64,000 bases of DNA from the NCBI GenBank assembly GCA_003864495.1, contig ML133369.1, forward strand, positions 310,001-374,000. Reading direction: 5' to 3'. The position numbers and the translations under genes are program-made. The notes under the pieces are model-generated. The model saw nothing but the letters and a program-made list of their open reading frames with translations, searched no databases and had not been told where the DNA came from. The DNA comes from Nemopilema nomurai (taxonomy: Eukaryota; Cnidaria; Scyphozoa; Rhizostomeae; Rhizostomatidae). Shown here one piece after another: positions 1 to 12,300 of this stretch. Numbering within the stretch: the stretch's first letter is position 1; every line of letters begins with the position of its first letter.

Positions 1-306
1 CCCGCCACTCTCTGGTTCTGACGAGTCGTTCGTTGATGAAACTGTGATTTCTTCATGTGTTTGGGTACTTTCTTGAATGTTTCTTTTCATCTTCCTTTTT
101 TCATATTAACAGCTCTCTCAATGATATTCCTTTATCATATTTACCCCTAAAAGCAATTATTGCCTCGAACAATTAAGTTATGGTTTAAAGTACTATGTGA
201 GATAGAGGGGCATTTGCAGAAATTTGTTGCTAAAGTACGGAGTTTCTGACTCTCATATCTATGCAAGTTGTTTTCATTTTCTGGAATCCTTTTCACCCAT
301 TTTTAG

Positions 307-3300
307 GTTCTTGTTGCATTTTCTGGCGGTCCGTCTTCTTGTTGTTTACTTCATCTCATAAAAGAGGTAAACTTTCAATTGTGCTGTTATCCAGCTTTTT
401 TCAGTTGAAGGATGATTATAAATGTGTTCCTCTACAGCATTGAATGTTTGCAATTCTCAGCTAAAACTTTTCATTATAATTGGCAAGTAATAATGCGTAA
501 ATGTAGAAGTAAAATTCTTGCTGTTGCACATTAAATTATTAAAATATTGTATGTACCTGTGGATGCCATTTTCATATTTTCTTCAATATTATTTTAATGT
601 CTGTCACTTCAAGTTGAATAAAAACTTTGGCTTTGCAGTTATTTCTGAAAATAAGTAGCCATAACTTTTGATGGTCTCTATGAAAGACAGACAGACAATG
701 AAAGACAGCTTTGCAGCAATCTCTTCGCTCTACATATTGTTGGCGGAAATCTTATTTTGATAGAAGTCATCTTGGCGAAAAACATTAGAGTCCTGAAATG
801 AATTTAATTTCTTTTTGTAGGGTCTAAGCGCTGGGGCTCATAAGAAGTTGCGTTTTGTGCCAGAAATTTTGTTTATAAATGGTATGCAGCTCAATTTATC
901 TGACTTATTGTTTTAGTAAATGCAAAAATATTGTTTATTTCATTGCAATATGAACGTTCACATGATGCTTCTCAAATTTGAGTCCATTGAAAATTGTTTT
1001 AATCATTTGAACTTTAGATCGCTCCGTCGACAATTTCAACTTCAATTCTTTGAACTTGACAAAGTTTTTCAATTAAATTTCAGAGGGCAGCATCCTTAAT
1101 TGGCCGGAAGAGAAAATAGAACAGACAAATAAGGAAGTCAGCAATTTTGCTAGCACCATTGGATTTGGTATTGATACTGTTTCTTTGGAGAAAGTAAGTT
1201 TTTATTTCGTGTAAGAATTACTATAACATTTATGTATCAGTAAAAATATGTGCCTGGAATTTAGCATATAACGAGTGTTTTTTCATTTTTTAATTAAAAA
1301 TATTCTAAATACCCTTAAAGTGTTGATATGTTTTGATGGAAAATCCCATTTTCAAACAGATTTTCAGTAAGAATATTTTCTCTCTAATTGAATGTACATA
1401 CATTTGCAGATACTTGACAAATGCTAAGTTTTTTGAACTGGGTTAAAAAAGGCTTGGTTTTCATCTAACATAAAACACTGCTGTAATGTCAAAGGGAAGG
1501 CTAAATAACCGGACTTTTGTTTTGTCAATTTTGTTTTTTATGTTATGGAAACTCTTAAACTATTCTATTGTCAATATGTCTATGTTTTTTACTTTTGTAA
1601 TGTTTCTGCTACAATAGTACTGATACAGTGGACCTTCTCAGCAGAATGTTTTTTCGCTTAGTCTAAGGTTATGTCCACTGTTTGTTTAGCTCACTCTGCA
1701 GAATAAATTGAATGTTAAATTCAGTGAAAATTATTACAATACGTATGAACTCCAATTCTAGCTGTATAAAGATTCCTCGAGCAATGTGGGAGTTAGGGAA
1801 GACAAGGAAGAGCGACAAAACGAGGGACAGGCAGAAGCTAGGTGTTCAGATGGTGTCTGTCACGCGGGTTCAACGCATTCAGAACCGCGGGTCACTTCAC
1901 AACTCAAACAGTCTTTTGCAGCTTTGAAGTCGCTGACAGCAAAACAAGATTTTCTAGTTTCTTTAAGGTGTGTTGGCTTGATATCTCTACTTGTTTTTCC
2001 CGTCTTTTCATTTCTACTTCATATGGTGAAACTTCATGTGTGAAATACTTGAGCCAAAGAAAGTAATATTTTTACGTATTAAGACTGACATTTCTTGTAG
2101 TATGCAAATGTAGGAATTTACAGAAAGCTGACAAAAAATAGCAAATTGCGGAGTGAAAATCAGTAGAAGGCTGTACGAAGGGTTCATAGTTGTCTCTATA
2201 TGACAAATAACAGCGTTATCTTGAACCTACTTTTAGATCAGTCTAGGTGAAAAGACGAACTTTGTATGGGTATTTCGGCAGGCTCTAAAGCTCTCAGATG
2301 TAAATATGACCTTACTTGTCTAGTAATGCACAGATTTCTAGTATTGATAATTTTTTGTCATATTGTAAATGTCCTGCTTTTTTGTAAATGTCGTATGCGT
2401 TTCGTTGCTAACAATTTTTTGCTCTTTATAAGGAGTCGCTTTCTTCGGGATTACGCAAAAATGAAACAATGTTCAAAGGTATGAATTATCTTCAGATAGT
2501 TAGTGCTAGAAGATTTTGGGTGCGTGATTATATTCCTTATATGCATTTGCTTCTTTCTTATTCAATTGTCAACGGAAATTTTTTTAAGACATTTATTTAA
2601 TGTTGAGCTATGTTCGAACATTGTTGCGAAGATATTTTTTGAAATTTACATTACTTGGTGTATATTTGAAATGCTCTTTAAATCTTTAGTTGCAATGACC
2701 ATTTTATTTTACAGCATGTATTTGAAATAGTTATTCGTTATTTTTCACCTCTATTAATAGTAGCTATCTCTTTGAATTCTGTTTAGAAGCCATGTTTAAC
2801 GATCAGTTTCCCTTGATGAGTGACAGCCAATTTCCTTATATCATGCGTTGCTTCTAGATAATTGTTGCTGAGACTTCAACGCAGCTGTCAATAAAACTTC
2901 TGTTAAATATATCTCAAGGTCGAGGAGCATCTCTTCCTCTTGATGTCGTAAGTTTACAATGTCTATTCAACTACTGCTCAAATATTTTGTTCGCTAGAGA
3001 ACTATTTGAGACCGATTGACTCTCAGTTTCACTTTCTTCCTCTCAATTGTATCAAAATATCGGTACTGGGATTTTCTCCATGTTTGCAACTATCAAATGC
3101 GAACAGTGTCTATAATTTAGCAGACTTTATTAGAGGCTGTTTGTGGTTTTCTAGGGTGTTACTGATTCACGAGACAACCAAGTTACAGTTATACGTCCAA
3201 TGAGGTAAGGGTCCGTTTACATTTATTTTCGCAATTTTTTTCTTTGGCAGTATTTTCTGCCTATTTTTTACAGGCAGAGTTCCTTGTAGCTAAAAAAGTG

Positions 3301-6300
3301 ATTTTAGGGTTCTCAATGAGATTATAAAAACTACTGAAAAATATACTCTTTTGATTGGTACTGCGTTGAAGGCAATGTGAGCTTACATTTCAAATCTAGA
3401 ATTTCAGATTATGATATTCAGATTAAGTCCCCAGTCAAAAGTACCTCCCTGATAGATAATGTGTTGTTAAGCTTTACTTTTCTCAGGTAAATTAGCCTGG
3501 CACTGCTTTCAGCTTTATATTTGCTGATGGTAACATGCGTACGACCGTGTATTTTAATGGAACTTGACTTTTGTAGAGAACTGACTACAAAGGAGGTAGC
3601 TTTCTACAACCGAATGCATGACATCGAACCGGTTGTCTCTGAATCTTTGGACACACTGGTAGGCCATGAAATAATTTTTGTTACTTTCCGTAAATGTCTT
3701 CCCCGATGCTTCTTATACATTTTTTTCAAGAGCACTAGAACTTCTTCCTCATTTTATATTTTTCAAAGGGACTTTCTAGTTGTATTTTCTAAACTTTATA
3801 AGTATTTTTGATGTGTTTTGTCAGCAATGGGTTCTTTGACTTCATATTTCTAAATTCCCTTACTTTTATAGTTATATGCTGGATACACTGTACTAGAAAT
3901 GAATGCACCTTTTCTTTCTCTTGTTCCCAATGACATACATCAGTAATGGCCTACAAAACTGTGCAGCTCATATGTTCATAAGCTGAAAGTACAGCTTTAT
4001 TCTACGCCCTACCTCCTCCGTGTCCCTCTCTGGGTGAAGAAAAAATTTCTGTCAGTAGTGCTGTAGTAAGTGAGATGAGTTGTTTCCTGTATGAATCTTT
4101 TTCCATCTGTCCTGTTTTAATTTTAGGAGCCTTGTAATTCAAGCTTGCAAAAGCAGACTGAAGCGTTTGTAACCAACCTACAGGTAGCTAACAATCTCTC
4201 ATATTTTTGCCTTACCTGTCATACTGGTCATACCAAACATGCCTGTCATACTAGGTTATTGACTTTTTTCATCTTTTTGCAAACGACAAAGAAGAACTTG
4301 TCCTCCGACATTTTAACTATGACGAGTTATTAATCGTATGCTTATTATATTCTATTTTTATTGCATCGGGAGCTCTTTTTCTATACTTCCAGACATCCTC
4401 TGATTGCATCCTTGTATAATTTGCTATTGTAAGGCTTTCCTTAGGTGAAAAGCTTTTCTCGACACACTTAAACGTTCTCTGTTTTTTTTCCCAGACAAGT
4501 TTTCCGTCGACAGTCAGCACCGTTTTTCGGTATGAATTTTAGTCTTTTAAGCAATCTTATGAGTAGCAGCTGCCACTAAGGTAGCAATCTATGTTTCTCC
4601 AACATATGCTTCGCCAGTTTTTAATTATTCTTAACTTCTTTTTGTATTTTGAAAGTAGGATCAATTAAATTTTTAGACGAGGTATGCAAATTTTAACCCT
4701 TTGACTTATAACCTTTGACTTATATTGGCAAGAAATAGCGAATGCACACTGCTCAGAATATGCAAACGTTGTAAATTTTTAAAAGCCGACAAAATGAATA
4801 GCCTATTGCGGATCGAAGACACTATGAGGTGACAAGAAAAGCTTGTGATTGGCTATTATTGACCAATCACCGTCACCGTCATATCGTACGTTAGAATACT
4901 CTAAGAATAGTTAGAAGCCATAAGTATGCGAAAGTAATGTTTCCTCAATTCCTTGCCTTGTTTCCTTATTACCCTAAATTTGTGTGCCTGAATCGTATAA
5001 ATTACTTCATTCGCAATTAAGTCTTGCATTTTCATCTTCCATTGGACATTTTAGGTTTATCAATTTTTGACTTGATTGCTTTTCTTAATCTATTTCAAAA
5101 GTCATGTTGTTATTGATCTTGCAAAAAATACCAAATGTTCCAATAAGCCTTTATGCCTTTTGAAACATCGTACTACACGTTTTGTTGATTTCACATTCTC
5201 TTTTAGAACTGGTGACAAATTAAGCATCAGCGATGACCTGATGTCCTCTGAAGATCATTGCATCATGTGCCAGGTATTTGCTACTGTTAAATGAGCCCAG
5301 TTTCATTAGACGGGCATCAGTCTACGTGTTCACCCTAAATAGAAAAAGCAACTTTAGCTTCTTCGAATGAAAAATGGCTTGAACCCTGCTGGAAAACAAA
5401 CCTATTGGTATTATTAAGTAATATGCCTTCATAATTATCATTACCATGATTCTTCGTAAGAAACCCTGTTGCCTATGACCAATTATCATTTCTTAATGCC
5501 CAATGCACTTAACTTACGATATTTGTTTCACAAGCTATGAAAAGATTTAATTATATGGTTGAAGTTAAAAGCGATTTCTGCCCAGCCTATTCTGTCTAAG
5601 CCTCATTAAACCTGGTTCTCAAGTACTATTCTGTTTTTGTTCAAAGGCCCCAGTATCGGAAGGAGAATCATCAATAGATAATATAGCAATAGCAACTGAA
5701 AAAGTCTCATTAGATGGTGAGTACAAGTATCTCAATCCCTGTATCCTATTCAACAGATGCAGCAGATAATCGTTTCAGTAGATGATTTGGGATTTCAGCA
5801 GCTATGCTTGATCTGTAGTCATGTGAAAATTCTGTCCATGCATAGACAAGAGGCATCTACTTCGGCTTTGTATTTAATATTCGAGGAGCATACTGTTTTA
5901 TCCAAAGTTTAGAGTTCCTTTCATGTCGGCCATGCCTCTCGTCATTACCATTTTTGCTATTTTAGATCGTATTTTATTAATATATATATGTATATAATAC
6001 TAATTAGTCTACATTACATGTTATTAATGATATTGATACATCCATGTAAATGGTTTCCTTAGCGTTTTCTTCTCAATTTCTACCTTAATGGTTTCAAGGT
6101 AGATGAGTTTTATTGAATTCTTTTACATAACTTTCATCAATGACAAGGTTTACTGACAAATCAACAACTGGGTATATATTTTCCATCGTGTTTTTTCGGA
6201 ACCTTATTCTGACGTTTTATATTCTGAGGAGTGTCAGACGAGAAAGCTTTTAGTATGACGTAAAATGTTTGCTTTTTTCAAAGCCATTTTCAAATGACAA

Positions 6301-8323
6301 CGTTCATGAGTTCAATAGCTATGATGATCATTTTGGTCTCTAGGTTGCTGTGGTAAAGGGGATGGAAGCTGCCAAAAACCACTCACAGAATCAATACGGT
6401 TTGATATATGTCTTTATATGAATCTTCATGCTTTATGAATCGAACTCGACTCTGGTGGCTTTTGGAGATTGCCCCTGCGATTCGAAGATGTTAAAAGATA
6501 TTAAAAGATATTTAAAAGACATCGATATTTCAAAATTTATTAGCATACGCTTCATTTTGATCTGCAGGCTTACCAAGGAAGATGTTATTACAAAGCTTTG
6601 TTATGGTATACATTACATTTTATTTTTTCTAATTCTCATTCCGTTTCTTCAATATATTTCATTTAGAGCCACTAATGCACTTGTAATGAACGTATAACTT
6701 GAATGAGCACTACCTTGAGTGCTATGAAACAGTAATACAGCTAGAAAATGTTTCCTGTTGATGATAGAATTTCCATTTAAGAAAACAGCAGACTCTCGAA
6801 CAGTAGTATTTGCCTTTTCCCTGCAAGTGGTATCCAGGTGTTTGCAATTTATTAAAAAATATGCACACCAAGATACAACTTATTTGCAAAAAAGAGGGGA
6901 AACGTTTTTTGTCTTTGATACCTATCTTGAATGAAAGCGTAAGCAAGCTATTGTTCATGTAATTATGACGGCAAAATTTATGTTAATATGTTAATTTATG
7001 TTAATACCCATGGGTATTAAATAATACGTCAAAAAATACTGTTGATTTATTTTCCATATTTAGGTTGCCGTTTGACTTTCAAGGATATGGTATGTGCAAT
7101 GGTCATTTATGCTAGCATGCCGAGTTCTATTAAATTGAACCCTGCATTTGTGCTTCAATTGAGCCTATTATTGTGATATTCAAAGACATGGATTGTTTAG
7201 GCTCTGTATTTAATGTTGAGCAAAAATTTGGTACTATCCACTTTATAACGAACTCAAATAGAAACTTTGATGCCCTCCTCACAGTTTTCGGGTCGAACCT
7301 TTTAGCAAAGCGCCCTTTTGGTGCTATAATCCTAGGACTTTTCTAGACCTAGCTGTGCCAATCTTTTGTGACCTAACTTTATCAAGCTATGTTAGATGGG
7401 CATCAATACTTTCAGTGTTTTCATCTAATCAGTTTGGCTATGGTCTTTCAAGTTTGCTTGATGATCCACTCACAACCTTATCCAATTGCTGTAGGAAAAG
7501 ACTGCCGGAGAAATGCTGTAACTCCTGTTTTCAATTAAAAATATTTCTTTAGCATTGAATTTAAGGTTTCGTTTATAGTTTTATTCGATGTATTATGTTA
7601 TTCCTATATCATTATCTTATACCGAAAAACCTTTTTTAAGGGAAATGATGTCAATCACCTTCCGCCATTTGTGTTTGAGGAATTCAAAAGTGACTTAAGA
7701 AGGTAAGAAACTTTTAACACTTTGATGACCCCAGTATCGAAGCGAGTAATCAATCTTTCTTCGCTGGAGCCTGGAGTAGAAATACTCAGTTAATGGCATT
7801 TTATGGTGGCAAATTTCTGATGTATACCATATTGTCAGGTGAATAGATGATATGATACTGATTCGAATCCAAGATCGAATCGCATTTCTGATTCGAATCC
7901 AAGATCGAATCGCATTTCTGATTCGAATCCAAGATCGAATCGCATTTCTGATTCGAATCCAAGATCGAATCGTGTTTCTGATTCGGGTCAACAAAAATCG
8001 AATCATAATATTTAAGCTTATCCAAAAGTCTATTTGTACTGGGAAGGTCACATAAGGTTAAGGGTACAAGGTTAAAGGCTAACAGCAGCTATTAAAGAAC
8101 CTGATTTTTGTTATTTGCCGTCAGTGCTGCCCCAAAAGAAAAATTATTTGATGCTGATGATTGTACTCCCAGCTGTTCACTTTCCACATGCTTATTTCGA
8201 CCAAAAATTTTTGTCTCAACAATCTTTCATTTGTCAAAAGTTGTAGTGAGCTATTCAAGTGCTCGTTAAATCTATTTTAGATCACGGATGAAGGATTCAA
8301 TTCAAGAATTTCTTATCAGTTAG
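307..8323 (+). CDS. CTU2: CTU2/NCS2, cytoplasmic tRNA 2-thiolation protein subunit 2 (17 exons; 5' end missing)
   Basis: Exons: 307-366, 821-881, 1084-1193, 1762-1967, 2433-2478, 2858-2947, 3155-3204, 3577-3658, 4127-4183, 4495-4529, 5207-5273, 5647-5716, 6344-6398, 6568-6605, 7064-7089, 7641-7702, 8281-8323. They join in phase into 385 codons ending in TAG. The first exon carries the PP-loop form VLVAFSGGPSS; as usual for CTU2 it lacks the Asp of SGGxDS. Later exons match family blocks: KKLRFVPEILF, KLLLNISQGRGA, VIRPMRELTTKEVAFYNRM and FPSTVSTVFR. Cys pairs (CIMC in 5207-5273, CC in 6344-6398, CYGC across the 6605/7064 junction) fit the C-terminal zinc-binding region. With CTU1 the family adds the 2-thio group to the wobble uridine of tRNA-Lys/Glu/Gln in the cytosol, using sulfur passed by URM1. 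The N-terminal CxxC part and start codon are not resolved; they may lie upstream of the window. The exact 5' boundary of the 1762 exon is the least certain junction. Confidence 0.92.
7851..8010. repeat. 30-bp tandem minisatellite in the last CTU2 intron
   Basis: A 30-bp unit (GATTCGAATCCAAGATCGAA plus 10 bases) is repeated at 7861, 7891, 7921 and 7951, with a degenerate copy at 7981. Three copies are almost identical. Each holds the 10-bp palindrome GATTCGAATC. It lies within the 7703-8280 intron of CTU2. It is open in several frames because 30 is a multiple of three, but no splice structure supports coding. Confidence 0.9.
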
Positions 8324-9316
8324 GTTTGTCGGTGAAAGGAATTTCAGGTGGACGTTGAAACTATATTTTAAATGTATTTCATGATTGAAAAAGTAAAAGT
8401 CATTGCAATCCTGCAATCTGTTTATTTCCAGGCTTTTCATTTATACCTTAATCAAGATTCATGTTCGAAGGGAAACGGGCTTCTCAAACTTTTGTCACTG
8501 ATATCCTTTGGCCATTTTTCTTTCACTTTTTTCATTCGCTGATTGTAGCAGCCATATAGCCTCAGTGAACACAGGAGGTTGAAGTTGGTACACCAACTCG
8601 GGCGCCCTAAAGAGTAACCTCCCTAATTTTTCTCTGCAATAGTAACTTTATTGCAACTTGTGAAACTTTTTCTTAGATGCTTCAGATTTCCTTCACGCCA
8701 AATTGTGGCCGTACTTGAAGCGCATTGTACACAAAATAACCCGCTGGATGTTGGTTTCTGTTAAGTTTCACACAACAGAGATGTCTGATAAGGTCACAAC
8801 AGTCGTCTGATAAGTTCAGAACTGGCGTTGATCAACATTTAGGAGCTCATTAAGATTTGTAGAGAACATTTCAGAAGGAAACAAAAGATCTGTTTTGATG
8901 TTCAGCTTTCATAGAATAATATTTATCAATCCAAATTAGATTAAAAACAAATGTATTTTTCAAATATTATTTACAAGAAATATCTCTCAATTCTTTGACT
9001 GAGATGGCGAAAAATGTGTAGCTGTATTCAATTTTGATTTTTTTCGTTGACGTGGCTATATAATCACTTGCTATCTAGTGTAATAAAATAGCCCAACAGA
9101 GATGCCTCCAATATGTCCAATGTTCCCAGGGAAGCAATTCTAAGTTTCGAACTGTGAACAACTTTGCAAATATCAACCGTGTGTTACTTTTTGAATTTTG
9201 AATGAAGACAGAAGACATTTTCCATAACCTCAGTCTTATTAAGGTTAAATTTATATAATTTCTCTTTTCAAAGCAGCACTCAATGCTGCAGCAATGATTT
9301 TTTTGTTTCCTAAAGT
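8324..9316. other. Intergenic space between convergent CTU2 and MAM-protein genes
   Basis: I see no coding exon here. The two flanking genes end towards each other, so the interval should hold both 3' untranslated regions. The only structured segment is 8574-8622, where GGAGGTT pairs with AACCTCC around an inner GTTGG/CCAAC hairpin and the palindrome GGGCGCCC. Confidence 0.6.
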
Positions 9317-12300
9317 CTATACTTCAGAAGAGCTGCCATAGATTTTATTATCAAACCCTAGCGATAGATGGTCTTTGCTCTGCTGCATCTCAGTGGATGA
9401 TCCAATTCCATAATCGACCATTTCTTCCCATGAATCACGCCGTTTCAACTGTCGTGCTGCGAGTATTATCAGTATGTTAATTTTGTATGACATAAAGAAT
9501 TAACCAACGATTAATTATCTAGAACTGGGCCATGACAAACTATCGTACTTTTGTCACAAGTTCCATTTTGCCGCTTCCTTGCGCGGGTGTCTTTGAATGA
9601 GAGAATTCTTCCAATCTTGAATGGTATATGCAATCTCACAATCATTTGTCACTGACAAAAGCCCCGTTCCTGAATATTTCTTGTTAAGCAAGATAAGACG
9701 TGCAATTGTCGCTTTTTGCATCACCTAGCTGTGGTTGCTGTTGTTCCTAAAAACTCCTGCTATCATGATGTCGTTATCGAACGAACTCAGCTTGTTAAAA
9801 TCGATTCGAAAGAACACATTATCGGCATTCTTGTTGGGGAGACGAGATCGCAGCTCTAATGTTTAGAGCAAAAGCCTAAGTGGTGTGTCCGAACCAATAA
9901 GCTACGAGGAGTAGGTACGCATGCGCATTAAACCTATTAGAACAATGCCTTCAGCAGATCGATCTTCGTTGTTTATTTTTCCACACTTCCCTCTTTAGCC
10001 TGTCAGCCGTAAAATGCAAAGTACGCAAGCGGAACTTCGCTTTTCACGGGGAGGAGAAGGGGGGTTGGGTGTGAGGCTACCTACACCTTTCGGACTTACC
10101 CTAACTCGTCTCTCCAACAAACACAGATCATTCTCACCTCTCTTCAAAAAGAAAAGAACTGCAACAACTATCAAAACCAATACGATGAAACCCCCGGCTG
10201 ATGCACCAATAACCGTTGCTTTGCTTGTTGCTGCAAAACAAAATGTCCCAAGTCGGTAATGAGTATATTTGAGAAACATTTTAAAGTAGTTTTCGAAATA
10301 GCTGGAAATTGGTTCTGCAAGTTAAAGATCCCGAAACTGATTCTCTTCGCAATACTCCCTAAAATCAGCCAACTTAAAGAAAATTAAAGCTGTGTAATTC
10401 AGTAAAAAATCAAAGCTTATAGCTTAAAGCTTCACCTTCAAAAGTTAAGAATCCAGCACAGGTCAATCTTGGTAACAGGTAGAAATAAAATGGCATAAAA
10501 TATTAATTTCCAGCGAAAAAAATCAATTAAAAGGCGAATAAATTAATATACCCTTTGCAGACTTTCCCGAATTTCCAGATTTTCCGAATTCTTGACAAAG
10601 GACACGGACACTTTTACTACATCTGCTTTTGTGACAAGCTGTCAGCTCAACATTGACCGATCCTTCTGCTTTGAATGTTTTTGACTGGCGCTTTTTCCTC
10701 CGCTTGTGGATCGTAAACGTGCTACTAGTCTTTCCAGAGTTCACTGTTACGTTCATGGTGAATTTAGAATCATCTCCAAGAACACTTGCAATCTTTGTAG
10801 AATGGAAAGAACGTATTTCGATTATCACTGTGAAGCATTCACTAGCTAATTGCTGTTTTTCAACTTCTCTATTACCGAGGAGACAAAAGAGCGAACACAG
10901 TCAATTCTCTTCTCTAACAAATTCATCACCGCCTCGATGGCCTTCATGGCTATCGAACAATGCCTTTATGTTAAAAAAGGTGCATCGTGCAAGCTTCCTT
11001 TGGGGCTGTCTGGCATAAGATAAGACCGATCAATTCGGACAAAAGCCCCGATATTGCTTTAGACTACCAGTGTAATAATTATTACAATCATACGTTTGAT
11101 ACCTTGATTTCATACCTTGATTTAGACCCGAATCTAAATGCACTTTTGAAATAACTAATTGTTTCCTTGTCTTGTTACACCTCAAGAAGTTATTTACTTC
11201 CGGCGGTGAAGAATATTGGTTCTCGCCATGACAAAGTCTGAACTGAAATAAGGTATATGGTTACCGTCCATAATAGCGTGAAATATTGCCCAGTTTCATT
11301 TCTGGCTGGCAAGCAAACTTCTTCCTTAACAAAGATGGTCTTCTCCCCTAAAATAATCACCAATTATAATTGATCAGAAAAGATCAATTGATCAAAAAAA
11401 TCTATCCGAACAAATTCGAAATAAAAACCCTTCGTAGTAAAATTTGCCACTTAGCAAATTGTATATTAGTTCATACCTACAAATAAACCTTCTTTTTCTA
11501 ACAAATATTCTTCCCTTGAATCAATTTCATTAATTCTTCTACGATATTGTTAGGAATAAAAGTAATTGGAGGAGTCTAAGAAATAACGACAGACAGAAAG
11601 GAAATCTCTTTCAAGGAATAACCTGGCAAAGTGGTAACGGATGGCGTTGTGCTCACTGCTACAGTTGACTTGGTGGTAGATGGAGGAGAAGCTGTTGTCG
11701 AAGAGACTGCTTTAGTTGTTGTTGGCACTGCCGGTGTGCTGGTGGTATTTATAGTTGGAGCAGCATTGGATGGCACGGTAGCGCAGTATTTTTGTGTGAT
11801 TTCAAAGTCGTCTATTGCTATATCTCCAGTGTAAGAGGTTCCAGTGACGCCTTCGATGGTTATCTGCGACAAAATGTTATATCGTCTAGATTATGTCGAA
11901 TGACTTCGTTGCTACTACGAAGCTAATTGAAACTTGTGATAGGAAAAATAGGAAGCGCATTTTTATCTACATCGCAGTTTGAGTCAGTTCTTGGCTATTT
12001 TGTTAGTGGACTATAGAAAAGAAGGCCTTCCTTACCTATGATTCGTCACCTACTACTTACAGCTGAACTAATAATTATTTTGATGTGAAATTGTTGACAA
12101 AAGCCGCTAAAAATTGTGTGTAATGAACAGAAGCATTGCTACGTACAGTGATGTTTCCAATGATGTGTCCGAGATTGACAGCAGCCTTGTGCCATCGGTT
12201 TCCTTGGTCACCAGTCAAGCGCCATCGTAGTTGCATGGCGTTGCCAATGCTGCTGCCTTGTGTTGCTGTTTGCGCGTACACGTTGAGTCTTTCTATGCTG

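Noticed and set aside
219..233. A micro-exon (KFVAK) upstream of the CTU2 PP-loop exon
   Set aside because: It has AG and GT borders and resembles the HKFRA block, but the expected following residues are missing, so it is too short to support.
7861..7980. 30-bp direct repeats as a CRISPR array
   Set aside because: Units are directly adjacent with no spacers, and the DNA is an animal intron.
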